64,000 nt of DNA from positions 4,030,001 to 4,094,000 of the forward strand of contig NZ_CP132938.1 of NCBI RefSeq assembly GCF_040358255.1, read 5' to 3'. A program made the position numbers and the translations under genes. This DNA comes from Tunturibacter gelidoferens. Its GTDB lineage: Bacteria > Acidobacteriota > Terriglobia > Terriglobales > Acidobacteriaceae. The notes beneath the pieces are model-generated. The model was given only the letters and a program-made list of their open reading frames with translations, did no database searches and had not been told where the DNA came from. Positions 1 through 9,058 of the stretch are shown here, piece after piece (positions within the stretch are counted from its first letter, which is position 1; each line of letters opens with the position of its first letter).

Positions 1-77
1 CGGATTGGCTGGAGGATGAGGCGCGGATTGTGAATGAACGACGGGCGGGTGTGGCAGAGCTGGCGGGGACACGCTGA
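1..77 (+). CDS. C-terminal end of an unidentified protein (partial)
   Basis: An open frame runs from the window edge to a TGA at 75-77 and ends in a charged tail (ending ELAGTR). The stop overlaps the next ATG by one base (TGATG), which implies translational coupling with the flavin monooxygenase downstream. Such monooxygenases often sit beside an acyl-CoA dehydrogenase-like or flavin reductase gene, but too little is visible to name this one. Confidence 0.5.
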   Translation, partial: DWLEDEARIVNERRAGVAELAGTR

Positions 78-1114
78 TGCGATACGGCTTCTGGTTGCCG
101 GTGTTTGGGGGTTGGCTGCGCAACGTCGAGGACGAGAAGATGGTTGCGAGCTGGGAGTACGTGCGGGACCTGGCGAAGAGGGCGGAGACGATTGGCTATG
201 ATCTGACGCTGATCGCAGAGTTGAATTTGAATGACATCAAGGGTGTGGATGCTCCTTCGCTCGATGCGTGGTCGACGACGGCGGCGCTGGCTGCGGTGAC
301 GGAGAGGCTGGAGCTGATGGTGGCGGTGCGGCCTACGTTTCATAATCCGGCGCTGCTGGCGAAGCAGGCGGCTTCGATCGATCAGATGTCGCATGGGCGG
401 TTGACGCTGAATGTGGTTTCGAGCTGGTGGAAGGATGAGGCGACGAAGTACGGCGTTCACTTCGATGAGCATGACGACAGGTATGCTCGGACTTCGGAGT
501 GGCTCGATGTGGTGGATGGATGTTGGAAGACGCAGGGGTTTTCTTACAAAGGCAACTACTACGACGTGCGGGAGAATGTGCTTTCGCCGAAGCCGGTGAG
601 CAAGCCTCGGCCTACGCTGTATGCGGGTGGGGAGTCGGAGACGGCGAAGAATCTGATTGCGGCGAAGTGCGATGCGTACCTGATGCATGGCGATGCGCCT
701 GAGGCTGTGGGTAAGAAGATTGCCGATATGCGGGAGCGGCGGGAGAAGCTTGGGCTGGGGCCGATGACGTTTGGCGTGGCGGGGTATGCGGTGGTGCGGG
801 ACTCGGAGGCTGAGGCCCTGCGCGAGGTGGAGCGGATTACGAATGTGAAGCAGTCGGCGCGCGGGTATGCGAACTATGAGCAGTGGGTAACGGGGTCGAA
901 TCTGCAGACGGAGATCTCGTTGAAGGACTACTCAGTCTCGAATCGCGGGCTGCGATGCGGGTTTGTGGGAACGCCGGAGCAGGTGTCGGAGCGGATGGAG
1001 GAGTTTGCGGCGGTGGGGGTGGATCTGGTGCTGCTGCAGTCGAGTCCGCAGGCGGAGGAGATGGAGCGGTTTGGGGCTCAGGTGATCCGCGGCAAGGCAG
1101 AGGCGGCGGTTTAG
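77..1114 (+). CDS. LLM-class flavin-dependent monooxygenase (SsuD/SfnG-like)
   Basis: A 345-residue luciferase-like (bacterial LLM) TIM-barrel oxidoreductase. It opens with a typical first strand (MRYGFWLPVFGGW) and carries the family segments HNPALLAKQAASIDQMSHGR and NVVSSWW (about residues 96-127). The family uses FMNH2 from a partner reductase and oxygen, often to desulfonate alkanesulfonates or oxidise dimethyl sulfone. The likeness is to SsuD/SfnG, and the exact substrate cannot be read. The start overlaps the preceding stop by one base, so it is probably the second gene of an operon that begins outside the window. No sulfonate transporter is visible downstream. Confidence 0.85.
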   Translation: MRYGFWLPVFGGWLRNVEDEKMVASWEYVRDLAKRAETIGYDLTLIAELNLNDIKGVDAPSLDAWSTTAALAAVTERLELMVAVRPTFHNPALLAKQAASIDQMSHGRLTLNVVSSWWKDEATKYGVHFDEHDDRYARTSEWLDVVDGCWKTQGFSYKGNYYDVRENVLSPKPVSKPRPTLYAGGESETAKNLIAAKCDAYLMHGDAPEAVGKKIADMRERREKLGLGPMTFGVAGYAVVRDSEAEALREVERITNVKQSARGYANYEQWVTGSNLQTEISLKDYSVSNRGLRCGFVGTPEQVSERMEEFAAVGVDLVLLQSSPQAEEMERFGAQVIRGKAEAAV

Positions 1115-1246
1115 TTTTTTTGTGACTTGGGTGGAGCGTTCATCTTGCGACGGACGCTTTTTTGTGGAAAGACGATGTACCGGGAAGGTTAATTCTCCGC
1201 AAGTGCGATGGGTGGCGGCCCGTTGTGTGGAGGGTTATGCTTTGCC

Positions 1247-2104
1247 ATGCTACTTCGTTCCCTCTTGTTGACTTTCGTATTTGTCTGCGGTCTGTTTGCG
1301 CAGGATGACCCTGATTGGACCACTCCCCATGCGCCTTTTCGTGTGGCCGGCAACGTTTATTACGTGGGAAGCAAGGACCTGGCGTCCTATCTGATCACGA
1401 CGTCGCAGGGACATATCTTGATCAACAGCAATTTGGAGAGCAGCGTTGCACAGATAAAGAAGAGTGTCGAAGCGCTTGGTTTCAAGTTCAGCGATGTGAA
1501 GATTTTGCTGATCAGCCATGCTCATCGCGATCACTGCGCGGGCAGCAAGCTGTTGAAGGAGTTGACCGGCGCGAAGTACATGGTGATGGATCGGGATGTA
1601 CCGGTGGTGGAGTCGGGCGGGAAGGCCGATTTTCAATATGGCAAGGGGTCGAGTAACTGGTATCCAGCGGCGAAGGTTGATCGTGTGCTGCATGACGGCG
1701 ATGAGGTTCGACTGGGGGATGTCGTGCTGGTTGCGCATCTAACCCCGGGCCACACAAAGGGGTGTACGACCTGGACGATGAAGATGAGTGAGGGCGGCAG
1801 GGTTTATCACGTTGTGATCGTTGGCAGCCCGAATGTAAATCCGGGATACAGGCTGGTGAAGAGCGCTGTCTATCCGACGATGGCGCAAGACTATGAGTTG
1901 ACGTTTCGGACCTTGAAGTCGCTGCCTTGCGATGTGTTTCTGGGGGCGCACGGGAGCTATTTTGGGATGGAGGAAAAGTTCGCGAGACAGAGGGCTGGCG
2001 ACCTCAACCCATTTGTGGATCCGGAGGGGTACAAGGCCTATGTGATGGAGCGGGAACAGGCATTTCGCAAGGAATTGGCAAAGCAGTTGGGAGCTGGGTA
2101 CTGA
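1247..2104 (+). CDS. subclass B3-like metallo-beta-lactamase
   Basis: A 285-residue secreted metallohydrolase. A signal peptide (LLLTFVFVCGLFAQ) is followed by the MBL fold with zinc motif HAHRDHCAG (His-x-His-x-Asp-His), the later histidine in PGHTKG, and the last in GAHGSYF. This ligand set and the segment VGSPNVNPGY fit subclass B3, whose members hydrolyse beta-lactams in the periplasm. The start at 1247 is preferred over 1208 because GGAGGG at 1229-1234 lies in front of it and the signal peptide then begins cleanly. Soil acidobacteria often carry such chromosomal enzymes, and actual resistance is an inference. Confidence 0.88.
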   Translation: MLLRSLLLTFVFVCGLFAQDDPDWTTPHAPFRVAGNVYYVGSKDLASYLITTSQGHILINSNLESSVAQIKKSVEALGFKFSDVKILLISHAHRDHCAGSKLLKELTGAKYMVMDRDVPVVESGGKADFQYGKGSSNWYPAAKVDRVLHDGDEVRLGDVVLVAHLTPGHTKGCTTWTMKMSEGGRVYHVVIVGSPNVNPGYRLVKSAVYPTMAQDYELTFRTLKSLPCDVFLGAHGSYFGMEEKFARQRAGDLNPFVDPEGYKAYVMEREQAFRKELAKQLGAGY

Positions 2105-2216
2105 GGTGATATGCATCCGACGGGTGATGTACCGGGTACGGGTGTGAGCATAGAATTAACGATGATTTCTTAGTTTGATCGAAGAGCAGAGTCACGGGAG
2201 AGGTTGAGGGCCAGAA

Positions 2217-2786
2217 GTGATTGAATGGATGCAGGGTCGAAGAGGGGCTGGGATATGGCGTGGAGTGTTCCTCGCCGGGATACCGATACTGGTTGCTGGT
2301 TGTCACTCGGGGCGTCAGAGCGGTGTCGTTCTGGCAGGTCTCGCCAGTGTGACTCAGCCGAAGACAACCTCATTAGGGCCTAATCATTTAGCGGCTGAGG
2401 GTTCGGCAACAATTACGGCCACATGTGGGAAGCAATCCTATGAAAATGCACGCAATGGCTTGATCGTGAGCCAGACGGGATTGCATGAAGACGTCTTTGC
2501 GCTCAGGAGTGGAACGTCGTACGCCTCGATCGCCTTCGACCTGGACGATGCGCTGTTCCTTGAGGATGTGCTGAGGAAAGAGTTTAAAGGAAACCAACAG
2601 CCGACCGAACAATGGAAGTGTGTTCAGGAGTTTGAGGGATATCTGGAGACGCTAACCGATCCAATGGTTGAGCAGGACAAACTCGCGAAGGAGCTGGATG
2701 CTACGGCGTTCAAGGACTCGACCAGGGAGGCGCAGGAAGAGATGAGAAGAGAGAAGGATAACGAGGCGCTGGCCCCGAAGAACTAG
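2217..2786 (+). CDS. hypothetical lipoprotein
   Basis: A 189-residue protein of unknown function. The N-terminus has arginines, a hydrophobic stretch and a lipobox LVAGC with the acceptor Cys at residue 29, so it is probably a lipoprotein. The mature part has no recognisable domain; its C-terminal third is rich in Glu/Lys/Arg and probably helical. The start is GTG with GAGGG six bases upstream; an in-frame ATG follows at 2229. It stands alone between the lactamase gene and a convergent glycosyltransferase gene. Confidence 0.65.
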   Translation: MIEWMQGRRGAGIWRGVFLAGIPILVAGCHSGRQSGVVLAGLASVTQPKTTSLGPNHLAAEGSATITATCGKQSYENARNGLIVSQTGLHEDVFALRSGTSYASIAFDLDDALFLEDVLRKEFKGNQQPTEQWKCVQEFEGYLETLTDPMVEQDKLAKELDATAFKDSTREAQEEMRREKDNEALAPKN

Positions 2787-2824
2787 TCTGGGGCCGCCCG
2801 TTGGGCTACTGAATGAGGCTCTCT

Positions 2825-3826
2825 TTACTGAATGAGGCTTTCCTCGGAGCGCAGGCGGAGGATGCGGTCTACCGCATAGGGTGCGCGATGAGCGGCTGTG
2901 TGGAAGTGCCTTACCTGAAGCTCTCCGAGCAGACCAATGCCCATCATCTGGATTCCGGCGAGGATGAGAATGCCTGCGATGACGAAGAGCGGGCCATGGA
3001 TGCTCATGATGTGCTGGCCGGTAACGATCTTGAGGATGAGAAGCCAGGCGGCCATGCCGAAGCCGGCCACCATCCCGAATGCTCCGATGGTTCCGAAGAA
3101 GTGAAGCGGACGCGTCATGTAGCGGAGCAGGAAGCGGATGGTGAGGAGGTCGAAGAAGACGCGGAAGGTGCGCGAGATGCCGTAGTGGCTCTCGCCAAAC
3201 TCGCGGGCCGGGTTGGAGATGGGAATCTCGCAGATGCTTGCCCCATACCACGAGGCTAGGGCAGGGATGAAGCGATGCATCTCGCCGTAGAGTGGGATGT
3301 TCTGGATGACCTCGCGGCGGTAGGCCTTGAAGGTGGTGCCGAAGTCGTGGATGTCCACGCCGCTGAGTGCGGCCATGAGCCAGTTCGCGGCACGAGAGGG
3401 GATACGACGCAGGATGAAGTTGTCGCCGCGCTGGGAGCGCCAGCCACTCACGACGTCGTAACCTTCTTCGAGCTTGGCCAGAAAGCCGGGAATCTCTTCG
3501 GGATCGTGCTGAAGGTCGCCGTCCATGGCGAGGATGAAGTCTCCCTGGGCGTGATCGAAGCCGGCTGCGAGAGCGGAGGTCTGACCGAAGTTGCGGCGGA
3601 GCTTGATAACCAGGACACGGCTGTCTACGGCAGCGATCTCCTCCAGCAGCCGGTAGGTGCGGTCGCGTGAGCCATCGTCGACGAAGACCAGCTCGAAGGT
3701 GTCGTTGACGTGCTCCATGACAGCCTTCAGGCGGTCGTAGAGTGTTGTGACATTCTCTTCCTCGTTATGGAAGGGGACGACGATTGAATATTTCGGCACT
3801 TTACTATGATACTCCCGGGGTTGCAT
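2825..3826 (-). CDS. family 2 glycosyltransferase, DPM1/GtrB-like, membrane-anchored
   Basis: A 333-residue polyprenyl-phosphate-type sugar transferase. The GT-A domain starts at about residue 13 (YSIVVPFHNEEENV), followed by VFVDDGSRD, RRNFGQTSAL and the metal-binding MDGDLQHDPEEIP (about residues 101-113). Two transmembrane segments at about 241-265 and 275-300 close the protein, as in GtrB/ArnC relatives that charge undecaprenyl phosphate with a sugar at the inner membrane. The ATG at 3826 is used. A GTG nine codons later, giving a MPKYS start with GGGAG upstream, is an alternative. Donor sugar unknown. Confidence 0.85.
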   Translation of the reverse strand: MQPREYHSKVPKYSIVVPFHNEEENVTTLYDRLKAVMEHVNDTFELVFVDDGSRDRTYRLLEEIAAVDSRVLVIKLRRNFGQTSALAAGFDHAQGDFILAMDGDLQHDPEEIPGFLAKLEEGYDVVSGWRSQRGDNFILRRIPSRAANWLMAALSGVDIHDFGTTFKAYRREVIQNIPLYGEMHRFIPALASWYGASICEIPISNPAREFGESHYGISRTFRVFFDLLTIRFLLRYMTRPLHFFGTIGAFGMVAGFGMAAWLLILKIVTGQHIMSIHGPLFVIAGILILAGIQMMGIGLLGELQVRHFHTAAHRAPYAVDRILRLRSEESLIQ

Positions 3827-3924
3827 TCTTTGGATGTTGACCGGTGAACAAAAGATCTGAATCTGCCAGTTTTTTTCCCGGCAGAAGAGTGTCGGCCTCG
3901 CAATCAAACAGCCCTCGGTCGGTG

Positions 3925-4257
3925 CTAGAACTTGAAGTTCAGGACGACATCCATACTTTGAGGCTTGCCGAGGTAGTACCCTGCTGCGAATTCCGCCTGT
4001 TGAACAGCCGCGGTGGCGGCCTCGGCCAAAGTGGAGTCGCCGAGTTCTACCCTGATGTCGCCCACTTTGCCGTCCTCGAGGACATCGACGATCAACCGCA
4101 CCTGGCCGTGAGTGTGGTGGCAGGCCTTCCCTGCCCTGCAATCCGGAGCTGGCATGCTGATCAGCCGGGGAGGGACGACCGAGGGCATGCTCTGAGCCTC
4201 CAGCGTCACAGACACTGGTGCGAGAAAAAACGGCAAGAGGGCCCAGACTGTACGCAT
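3925..4257 (-). CDS. periplasmic TonB C-terminal domain protein
   Basis: A 110-residue protein with an N-terminal signal or anchor segment (VWALLPFFLAPVSVTLEAQ). From about residue 50 it has a TonB-C-like fold: GQVRLIVDVLEDGKVGDIRV, then an Ala-rich helix and a closing strand MDVVLNFKF. The proline-rich spacer of true TonB is absent, so it may bind a partner rather than energise a receptor. Two cysteines flank the start of the domain (C40, C46) and could form a disulfide. It lies 98 bp upstream of the glycosyltransferase on the same strand. Confidence 0.6.
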   Translation of the reverse strand: MRTVWALLPFFLAPVSVTLEAQSMPSVVPPRLISMPAPDCRAGKACHHTHGQVRLIVDVLEDGKVGDIRVELGDSTLAEAATAAVQQAEFAAGYYLGKPQSMDVVLNFKF

Positions 4258-4324
4258 AGCCTCATACTCTCACGAGTTGGCCGAGGCGCAACCGCAATTT
4301 TTGTGGCATCTGACTGGGTTCGCG

Positions 4325-5110
4325 CTAGACGATGATCACCCGGACCTGCTTCCGCTGAAAGGCCTCGACCAGCTCGGGGTCGACGCTATCGTCGGTGATG
4401 ATGGTATGGAGATCGCTGGTGGCGCAGACTTTGACCGAGGTGAAGATGCCGAGTTTGCTTGCATCCGCGACAGCAATGACCTGCCGGGCGTGCTTGACCA
4501 TCTCTCCGAGAACCAGCGCTTCGTCGGATTCGATGACAGTAAGGCCGTGGTCGGGGTGAATTCCGCAGGCTCCCATGAAGACCTTGTCGAAGAAGAGCCG
4601 CTGCAGCGAGTCGAAGGCGGTTGCGCCGACCATCGAGAATGCTCCGGGCCAGCGAATGGAGCCGCCGGTGAGGGTGACACGAGCGTTCGGGAGACTGGAG
4701 AACTCCATCCCGATATTGACCGCGTTGGTGACGATGTGGATGCCCTCGCGATGCCGGAGGCTGCGGGCTACCTGGGTGGTGGTGGTGCCGGGCGAGAGCG
4801 CGATGGTGTCGCCCTCGTTGACCATCTCGGCCGCGGCGATGGCGATGCGACGCTTCTCGTTGGAGAAACGCTCTTCGCGCAATGGAAAGGCGGCATCGAA
4901 CCGGAAGGGCTCGTAGGTCATCTTTCCGGCCAGTTCGACGCTGCCGTGGGTGCGGTTTACGAGACCGCGCTGGGCGAGTTTGATGAGGTCCCGCCGGACG
5001 CTGGCCGGCGAGGCGTCGATCGTAACTGCCAGATCCTCAACGCAGCTCTGGCCTTTCTGTAGCAGGAGATGGAGTATTTGGTTCGCGCGATCCTGAGTCT
5101 TCTGGGCCAT
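4325..5110 (-). CDS. DeoR/GlpR-family transcriptional regulator
   Basis: A 261-residue sugar-responsive repressor. Residues 1-60 form the DeoR winged helix-turn-helix (QILHLLLQKGQSCVEDLA, then ASPASVRRDLIKLAQRGLV). The rest is the DeoR C-terminal sugar-phosphate sensor, with SPGTTTTQVARSL and VGATAFDSL. Family members bind operators near sugar genes and leave on binding a phosphorylated sugar. It is divergent from the TonB-dependent receptor, and a shared intergenic region carries an inverted repeat, so it probably controls the receptor, kinase and cutC genes. Confidence 0.87.
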   Translation of the reverse strand: MAQKTQDRANQILHLLLQKGQSCVEDLAVTIDASPASVRRDLIKLAQRGLVNRTHGSVELAGKMTYEPFRFDAAFPLREERFSNEKRRIAIAAAEMVNEGDTIALSPGTTTTQVARSLRHREGIHIVTNAVNIGMEFSSLPNARVTLTGGSIRWPGAFSMVGATAFDSLQRLFFDKVFMGACGIHPDHGLTVIESDEALVLGEMVKHARQVIAVADASKLGIFTSVKVCATSDLHTIITDDSVDPELVEAFQRKQVRVIIV

Positions 5111-5207
5111 GTCTCGTCCATTCTAACCACGCTTAAATGTGCGAACCGCTAACTTTTGGTCAGACCGGCGGTTCTTTTTTGAGTATATGGGCTCGTTTTC
5201 TTCAGAA

Positions 5208-5278
5208 TTATGAAAAGTTATGTTGACAAATGTTTACATAGATTTCTATGCTCTACCAACAATTTGATTTTTTCATAA
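5208..5278 (+). promoter_or_regulatory. receptor promoter flanked by inverted repeats (candidate DeoR operator)
   Basis: TTGACA at 5223-5228 and TATGCT at 5247-5252, 18 bp apart, make a sigma-70-like promoter reading toward the receptor. TTATGAAAA (5208-5216) and its inverse TTTTCATAA (5270-5278) bracket it, and GTTATG/CATAAC extend the symmetry. This is a plausible looping operator pair for the adjacent DeoR regulator; its role is inferred. Confidence 0.45.
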
Positions 5279-5354
5279 CGGGTATTCGGCATGTTCAGCC
5301 GTTGTACGCGACGCGGATCTTCCCATGTCCCACCGGCACCCTGGAGTCGTTCAA

Positions 5355-8300
5355 ATGATCAAGGCAGCGCAGAAGATGAAGTTTCTCAAACGTATCTCCG
5401 GGATCGTGATTGCGATAGCAGCACTGTTCTGTACACAGGCTCTGCTCGCGCAGACCGTCACCGGCACCATCACCGGAATAGTTACGGACCCGAGTGGCGC
5501 AGTCGTCGCCGGTGCGAGCGTACTCGCGCACAACACAGACACGGGTGTGGACTCGAGTGTGACAACGAACTCGGCTGGACTGTATCGAATTCAGTTTCTG
5601 CCCATCGGCCAGTACGAGGTGACTGTGGATGCGAAAGGGTTCGACAAAGAGACGATCCCCGCATTTCAACTCGAGGTACTGCAGACCACCACATTCAATG
5701 TGAAACTTTCGATCGGATCCTCTGCGGAGGTTGTGAACGTGTCCGAGGCGGCGCCGATTTTGAATACCAGTGACGCCACTTTGAGCGGCACATTTACGAC
5801 CAATACGATTCAGAATTTTCCTTTGAATGGTCTGGACTTCTCTGCTTTGACGCTTTACATTCCGGGCTCGGTGAGCACGGTAGGGACATCGGGCACGACG
5901 AGTATCGAGCGGAGCACACAATATACCGACTCGATCAACCTGAATGGCAACCGGGCCCAGGCGAACAACTACACGCTCGACGGAATCGATCTGAACGAGA
6001 CGTTTAACAACCTGATCGCGTACAGCCCGGCCCCTGAAGCTCTGCAGGAGATTAAGGTGCTGACGGCGAACTCTCCGGCAGACTATGGGAATGTCAATGG
6101 TGCCGGCGTTGTCAGCGTTCTCAAGAGCGGGACCAATCAATTCCACGGGTCGGTATATGGCTATCTGCAGGACTATAAGCTCAATGCGAACTCCTGGACC
6201 AATAAGCACTCAACTCCCATTGTCCCGATCAATCCCTTCTCTCAGTCTCAGTTCGGGGGCACGTTTGGCGGTCCAATCAAGCGCGACAAACTGTTCTTCT
6301 TCGTCGACTATCTGGGTTCGCGTTTCCACCATGGAGGAACCGCCACGGCGAACGTCTTTACTCAGGCGATGCGCAATGGAGACTTTTCGGCGCTCCTCAA
6401 CGGCTCCAATCCGATTCAACTGTACGATCCGCTGAACGGCTTTGCACCGTATGCCGGGAATAAAGGCGTTCCGATCAACAACCCAGTTGCGAAGTATCTC
6501 TTCGCTCATCCAGAACTGTACCCGTTGCCGAATGCGACACCAACAGACGGAATCGCGGCCAACGACCTGCAAGGCCCGCAGCGAACGTACAGAGCCAACA
6601 ACCAGGGAGATATCAAGATCGAGTACACGCCGAATGCGGCGGATAAAATCAGCGGGTTTTATGCGAAGTCGGATGCTTACGATGGCGCAACCTCGGTTCT
6701 GCCCGTCTCGTTTCCAAACGGAAGCACCTTCCCATCGCAGCTTGGCGGACTTACCTGGACCCACATCTTTTCGCCGTCGATTGTGAACTCTGCGCGCATC
6801 GGATATACGCGCATCAATTGGAATCAAGGACTGCCGGTCGATCAGACGGGAGTGTTCGGGACCAATGGCAATACAATCGTCGGCATCACCTTTCCCAATC
6901 AGGCCTATCAGGGTTTTACGTCTCAGGGCATCAGCGGTGGCTTGAGCAGTATCGGTAACAGCGCACAGAACAACGGCAGCCTGACGGACAACACCTACAG
7001 CTATATCGATAACCTGACATGGCAGCACGGCAAGAGTACGTTCAGCATGGGTGTCCAGGCGCTTCGCTACCAGAACAACTATCCCACCAGCAATAACAAC
7101 GGCTTCCTTGGATCGCTGAATTACACTGGCGCTTTTTCGAGCAATCCCTCCTTGTCGAACGCGGTTGGATACGGTGGTGCGGACTTCGTGCTTGACCGGG
7201 TGAGTTCAGCAGCTGCCACGCTGTCGAGCGTCAATGTCGGACAGCGGCAATGGCGCGTAGCTGGATTCTTCGGCGATGACTACAAGGCGACGTCACGTCT
7301 GACTTTGAACGCTGGCGTGCGCTACGAATACGACCAGCCCTGGATTGAATCCAACAACAAGACAGGCAACATCGATATCGCTACGGGTCAGGTGATCTAT
7401 GCCAGCAAGATTCCCGTCGGTGCGCCTGTTGGCTCTGGCCTGTGCAGCAATCGTGCGTGCTATGACGCCAACTACCGCCAGTTCACGCCACGTCTCGGCT
7501 TTGCTTATCAGGCAACGGATCGCTTCGTGATTCGTGGTGGTTACGGTGCTACGAGCTTCTTTGAGGGCAACTCGTCCAATCAGCGTCTGACCTCGATCAC
7601 TCCCTTCATTCAGGCTGTCAATGTCAACGTCGTGACGCCGACGCCTGGCAATCCGGGAGCCCCGCGTACTGCGGAGCAGGGCTTCAGCGGCAGCACAATC
7701 ACCGGCGGTGGAACCTTCAACGTGTATCCGCAGAATATTCAGCCGGCTTATGTGCAGGAGTTCAACCTCACCACAGAGTATGCGGTGACACGCTCCTTAT
7801 CGCTGCAGGTTGGTTATGTCGGCGAAATAGGACAGCATATCGAAGACTACGGCAACCTCAACCAGTGGCGGGTGAACGGAGATCCCACCTCTGCGCCTTA
7901 CTTCAATAACCAGTTCATCGGCATCAACGCGATCGATCCGACGGTCAGCATCGGCTCCGGTAGCCTGCTGATCACAGAGTCGCGTGCAGCGTCGAACTAC
8001 CAGGCCCTTCAGACTATTCTCCGTCAGCGCACCAATCATGGGTTGGAGTTCACCGTGAACTATACCTATGGGAAGGCCTTGACCAATAGCGCGGGCAACT
8101 ATTCAGTCAATACCTCCGGCGCCACCGCTGGGGGCCAAGGTGCTTTCCAGAACTACTACGACAGCGCTGCGGATTGGGGTCCGGCGGCTTACGATGTGCG
8201 TCACAACTTCAGTGGCACGGGCGTCTATTCCCTGCCGTTTGGCCACGGCAAGCAGTATCTTTCGGGGGTCAACCGGGTGGTGGATGAGGCCATTGGCGGC

Positions 8301-8807
8301 TGGAAGGTTTCGACCGCCGCCGTTGTCTACAGCGGATTTCCCGAGACGATCCTTGGCCCCGGGAACAACTCCAACAGCTTCGGCAATTCGCGGCCCAATC
8401 AGTATCGTGCTCTGAAGATCGTAAACCGCAATATCGATCACTGGTACGGCACCGATCCTTCGGCTATTCCCTGCACCACTCCCGGGATTGACAACGGTCT
8501 GTGCGCCTTTGGAGCACCTGCCCCCAACACCTTCGGCGATGCAAGGAACGGCAACACACGCAGTCCACGTTATCTGAACGTCGATATGTCGGCCTTCAAG
8601 GACTTCGCCATCGTCCGTGAGCAGACCCTCGGCTTCCGGTTCGATGCCTTCAATGCCTTCAACATTGCCAGCTATGGCAACCCTGACACCAATATCGGCG
8701 ACAACAACTTCGGGAATATCTCAAACCAGGGAACGGCTAATGGAATCCAGCAGGCCATTCGTTCCACGGAGCGCCGGTTGCAGTTCTCCGCGAACTATCG
8801 GTTCTAG
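5355..8807 (+). CDS. Oar-type TonB-dependent receptor with carboxypeptidase-regulatory domain
   Basis: A 1150-residue outer-membrane transporter. After a signal peptide ending ALLAQ comes a carboxypeptidase-regulatory beta-sandwich (GIVTDPSGAVVAGASV), then a plug region containing VLKSGTNQFHGSVYGY, then a long beta-barrel ending in an aromatic residue (SANYRF). This architecture is greatly expanded in Acidobacteriota and takes up oligosaccharides or other large substrates through TonB. The start at 5355 has GGAG eight bases upstream; ATG 5325 is less likely. Beside a sugar kinase and a DeoR regulator, a carbohydrate substrate such as an amino-sugar oligomer is the best guess. Confidence 0.9.
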   Translation: MIKAAQKMKFLKRISGIVIAIAALFCTQALLAQTVTGTITGIVTDPSGAVVAGASVLAHNTDTGVDSSVTTNSAGLYRIQFLPIGQYEVTVDAKGFDKETIPAFQLEVLQTTTFNVKLSIGSSAEVVNVSEAAPILNTSDATLSGTFTTNTIQNFPLNGLDFSALTLYIPGSVSTVGTSGTTSIERSTQYTDSINLNGNRAQANNYTLDGIDLNETFNNLIAYSPAPEALQEIKVLTANSPADYGNVNGAGVVSVLKSGTNQFHGSVYGYLQDYKLNANSWTNKHSTPIVPINPFSQSQFGGTFGGPIKRDKLFFFVDYLGSRFHHGGTATANVFTQAMRNGDFSALLNGSNPIQLYDPLNGFAPYAGNKGVPINNPVAKYLFAHPELYPLPNATPTDGIAANDLQGPQRTYRANNQGDIKIEYTPNAADKISGFYAKSDAYDGATSVLPVSFPNGSTFPSQLGGLTWTHIFSPSIVNSARIGYTRINWNQGLPVDQTGVFGTNGNTIVGITFPNQAYQGFTSQGISGGLSSIGNSAQNNGSLTDNTYSYIDNLTWQHGKSTFSMGVQALRYQNNYPTSNNNGFLGSLNYTGAFSSNPSLSNAVGYGGADFVLDRVSSAAATLSSVNVGQRQWRVAGFFGDDYKATSRLTLNAGVRYEYDQPWIESNNKTGNIDIATGQVIYASKIPVGAPVGSGLCSNRACYDANYRQFTPRLGFAYQATDRFVIRGGYGATSFFEGNSSNQRLTSITPFIQAVNVNVVTPTPGNPGAPRTAEQGFSGSTITGGGTFNVYPQNIQPAYVQEFNLTTEYAVTRSLSLQVGYVGEIGQHIEDYGNLNQWRVNGDPTSAPYFNNQFIGINAIDPTVSIGSGSLLITESRAASNYQALQTILRQRTNHGLEFTVNYTYGKALTNSAGNYSVNTSGATAGGQGAFQNYYDSAADWGPAAYDVRHNFSGTGVYSLPFGHGKQYLSGVNRVVDEAIGGWKVSTAAVVYSGFPETILGPGNNSNSFGNSRPNQYRALKIVNRNIDHWYGTDPSAIPCTTPGIDNGLCAFGAPAPNTFGDARNGNTRSPRYLNVDMSAFKDFAIVREQTLGFRFDAFNAFNIASYGNPDTNIGDNNFGNISNQGTANGIQQAIRSTERRLQFSANYRF

Positions 8808-9058
8808 TACGGGCCCAGAAGGCCCTCGATTATTTACCGACCGTGGCATCGCATCACAGGGGCAGGGCTTCGGCTCTGCCTCTGCCACATGTAGGTGTTC
8901 CAAATGCTGGCGATGTACTGATAATCGTGTTCCATCGGCACGCTGAAAGCGAACAGAATGGTTGCCGCACATACTATGGCAACACCGTTTCGATCAGAAA
9001 TATAAATCCTGTCTTCGTTGCTGCTATTTTCGAAGTTACAGAAAAAAGAGGAACACGC

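Noticed and set aside
3827..4141. Extension of the glycosyltransferase frame to 4141
   Set aside because: The added residues are the wrong-frame reading of the TonB-C gene; the family N-terminus begins just after 3826.
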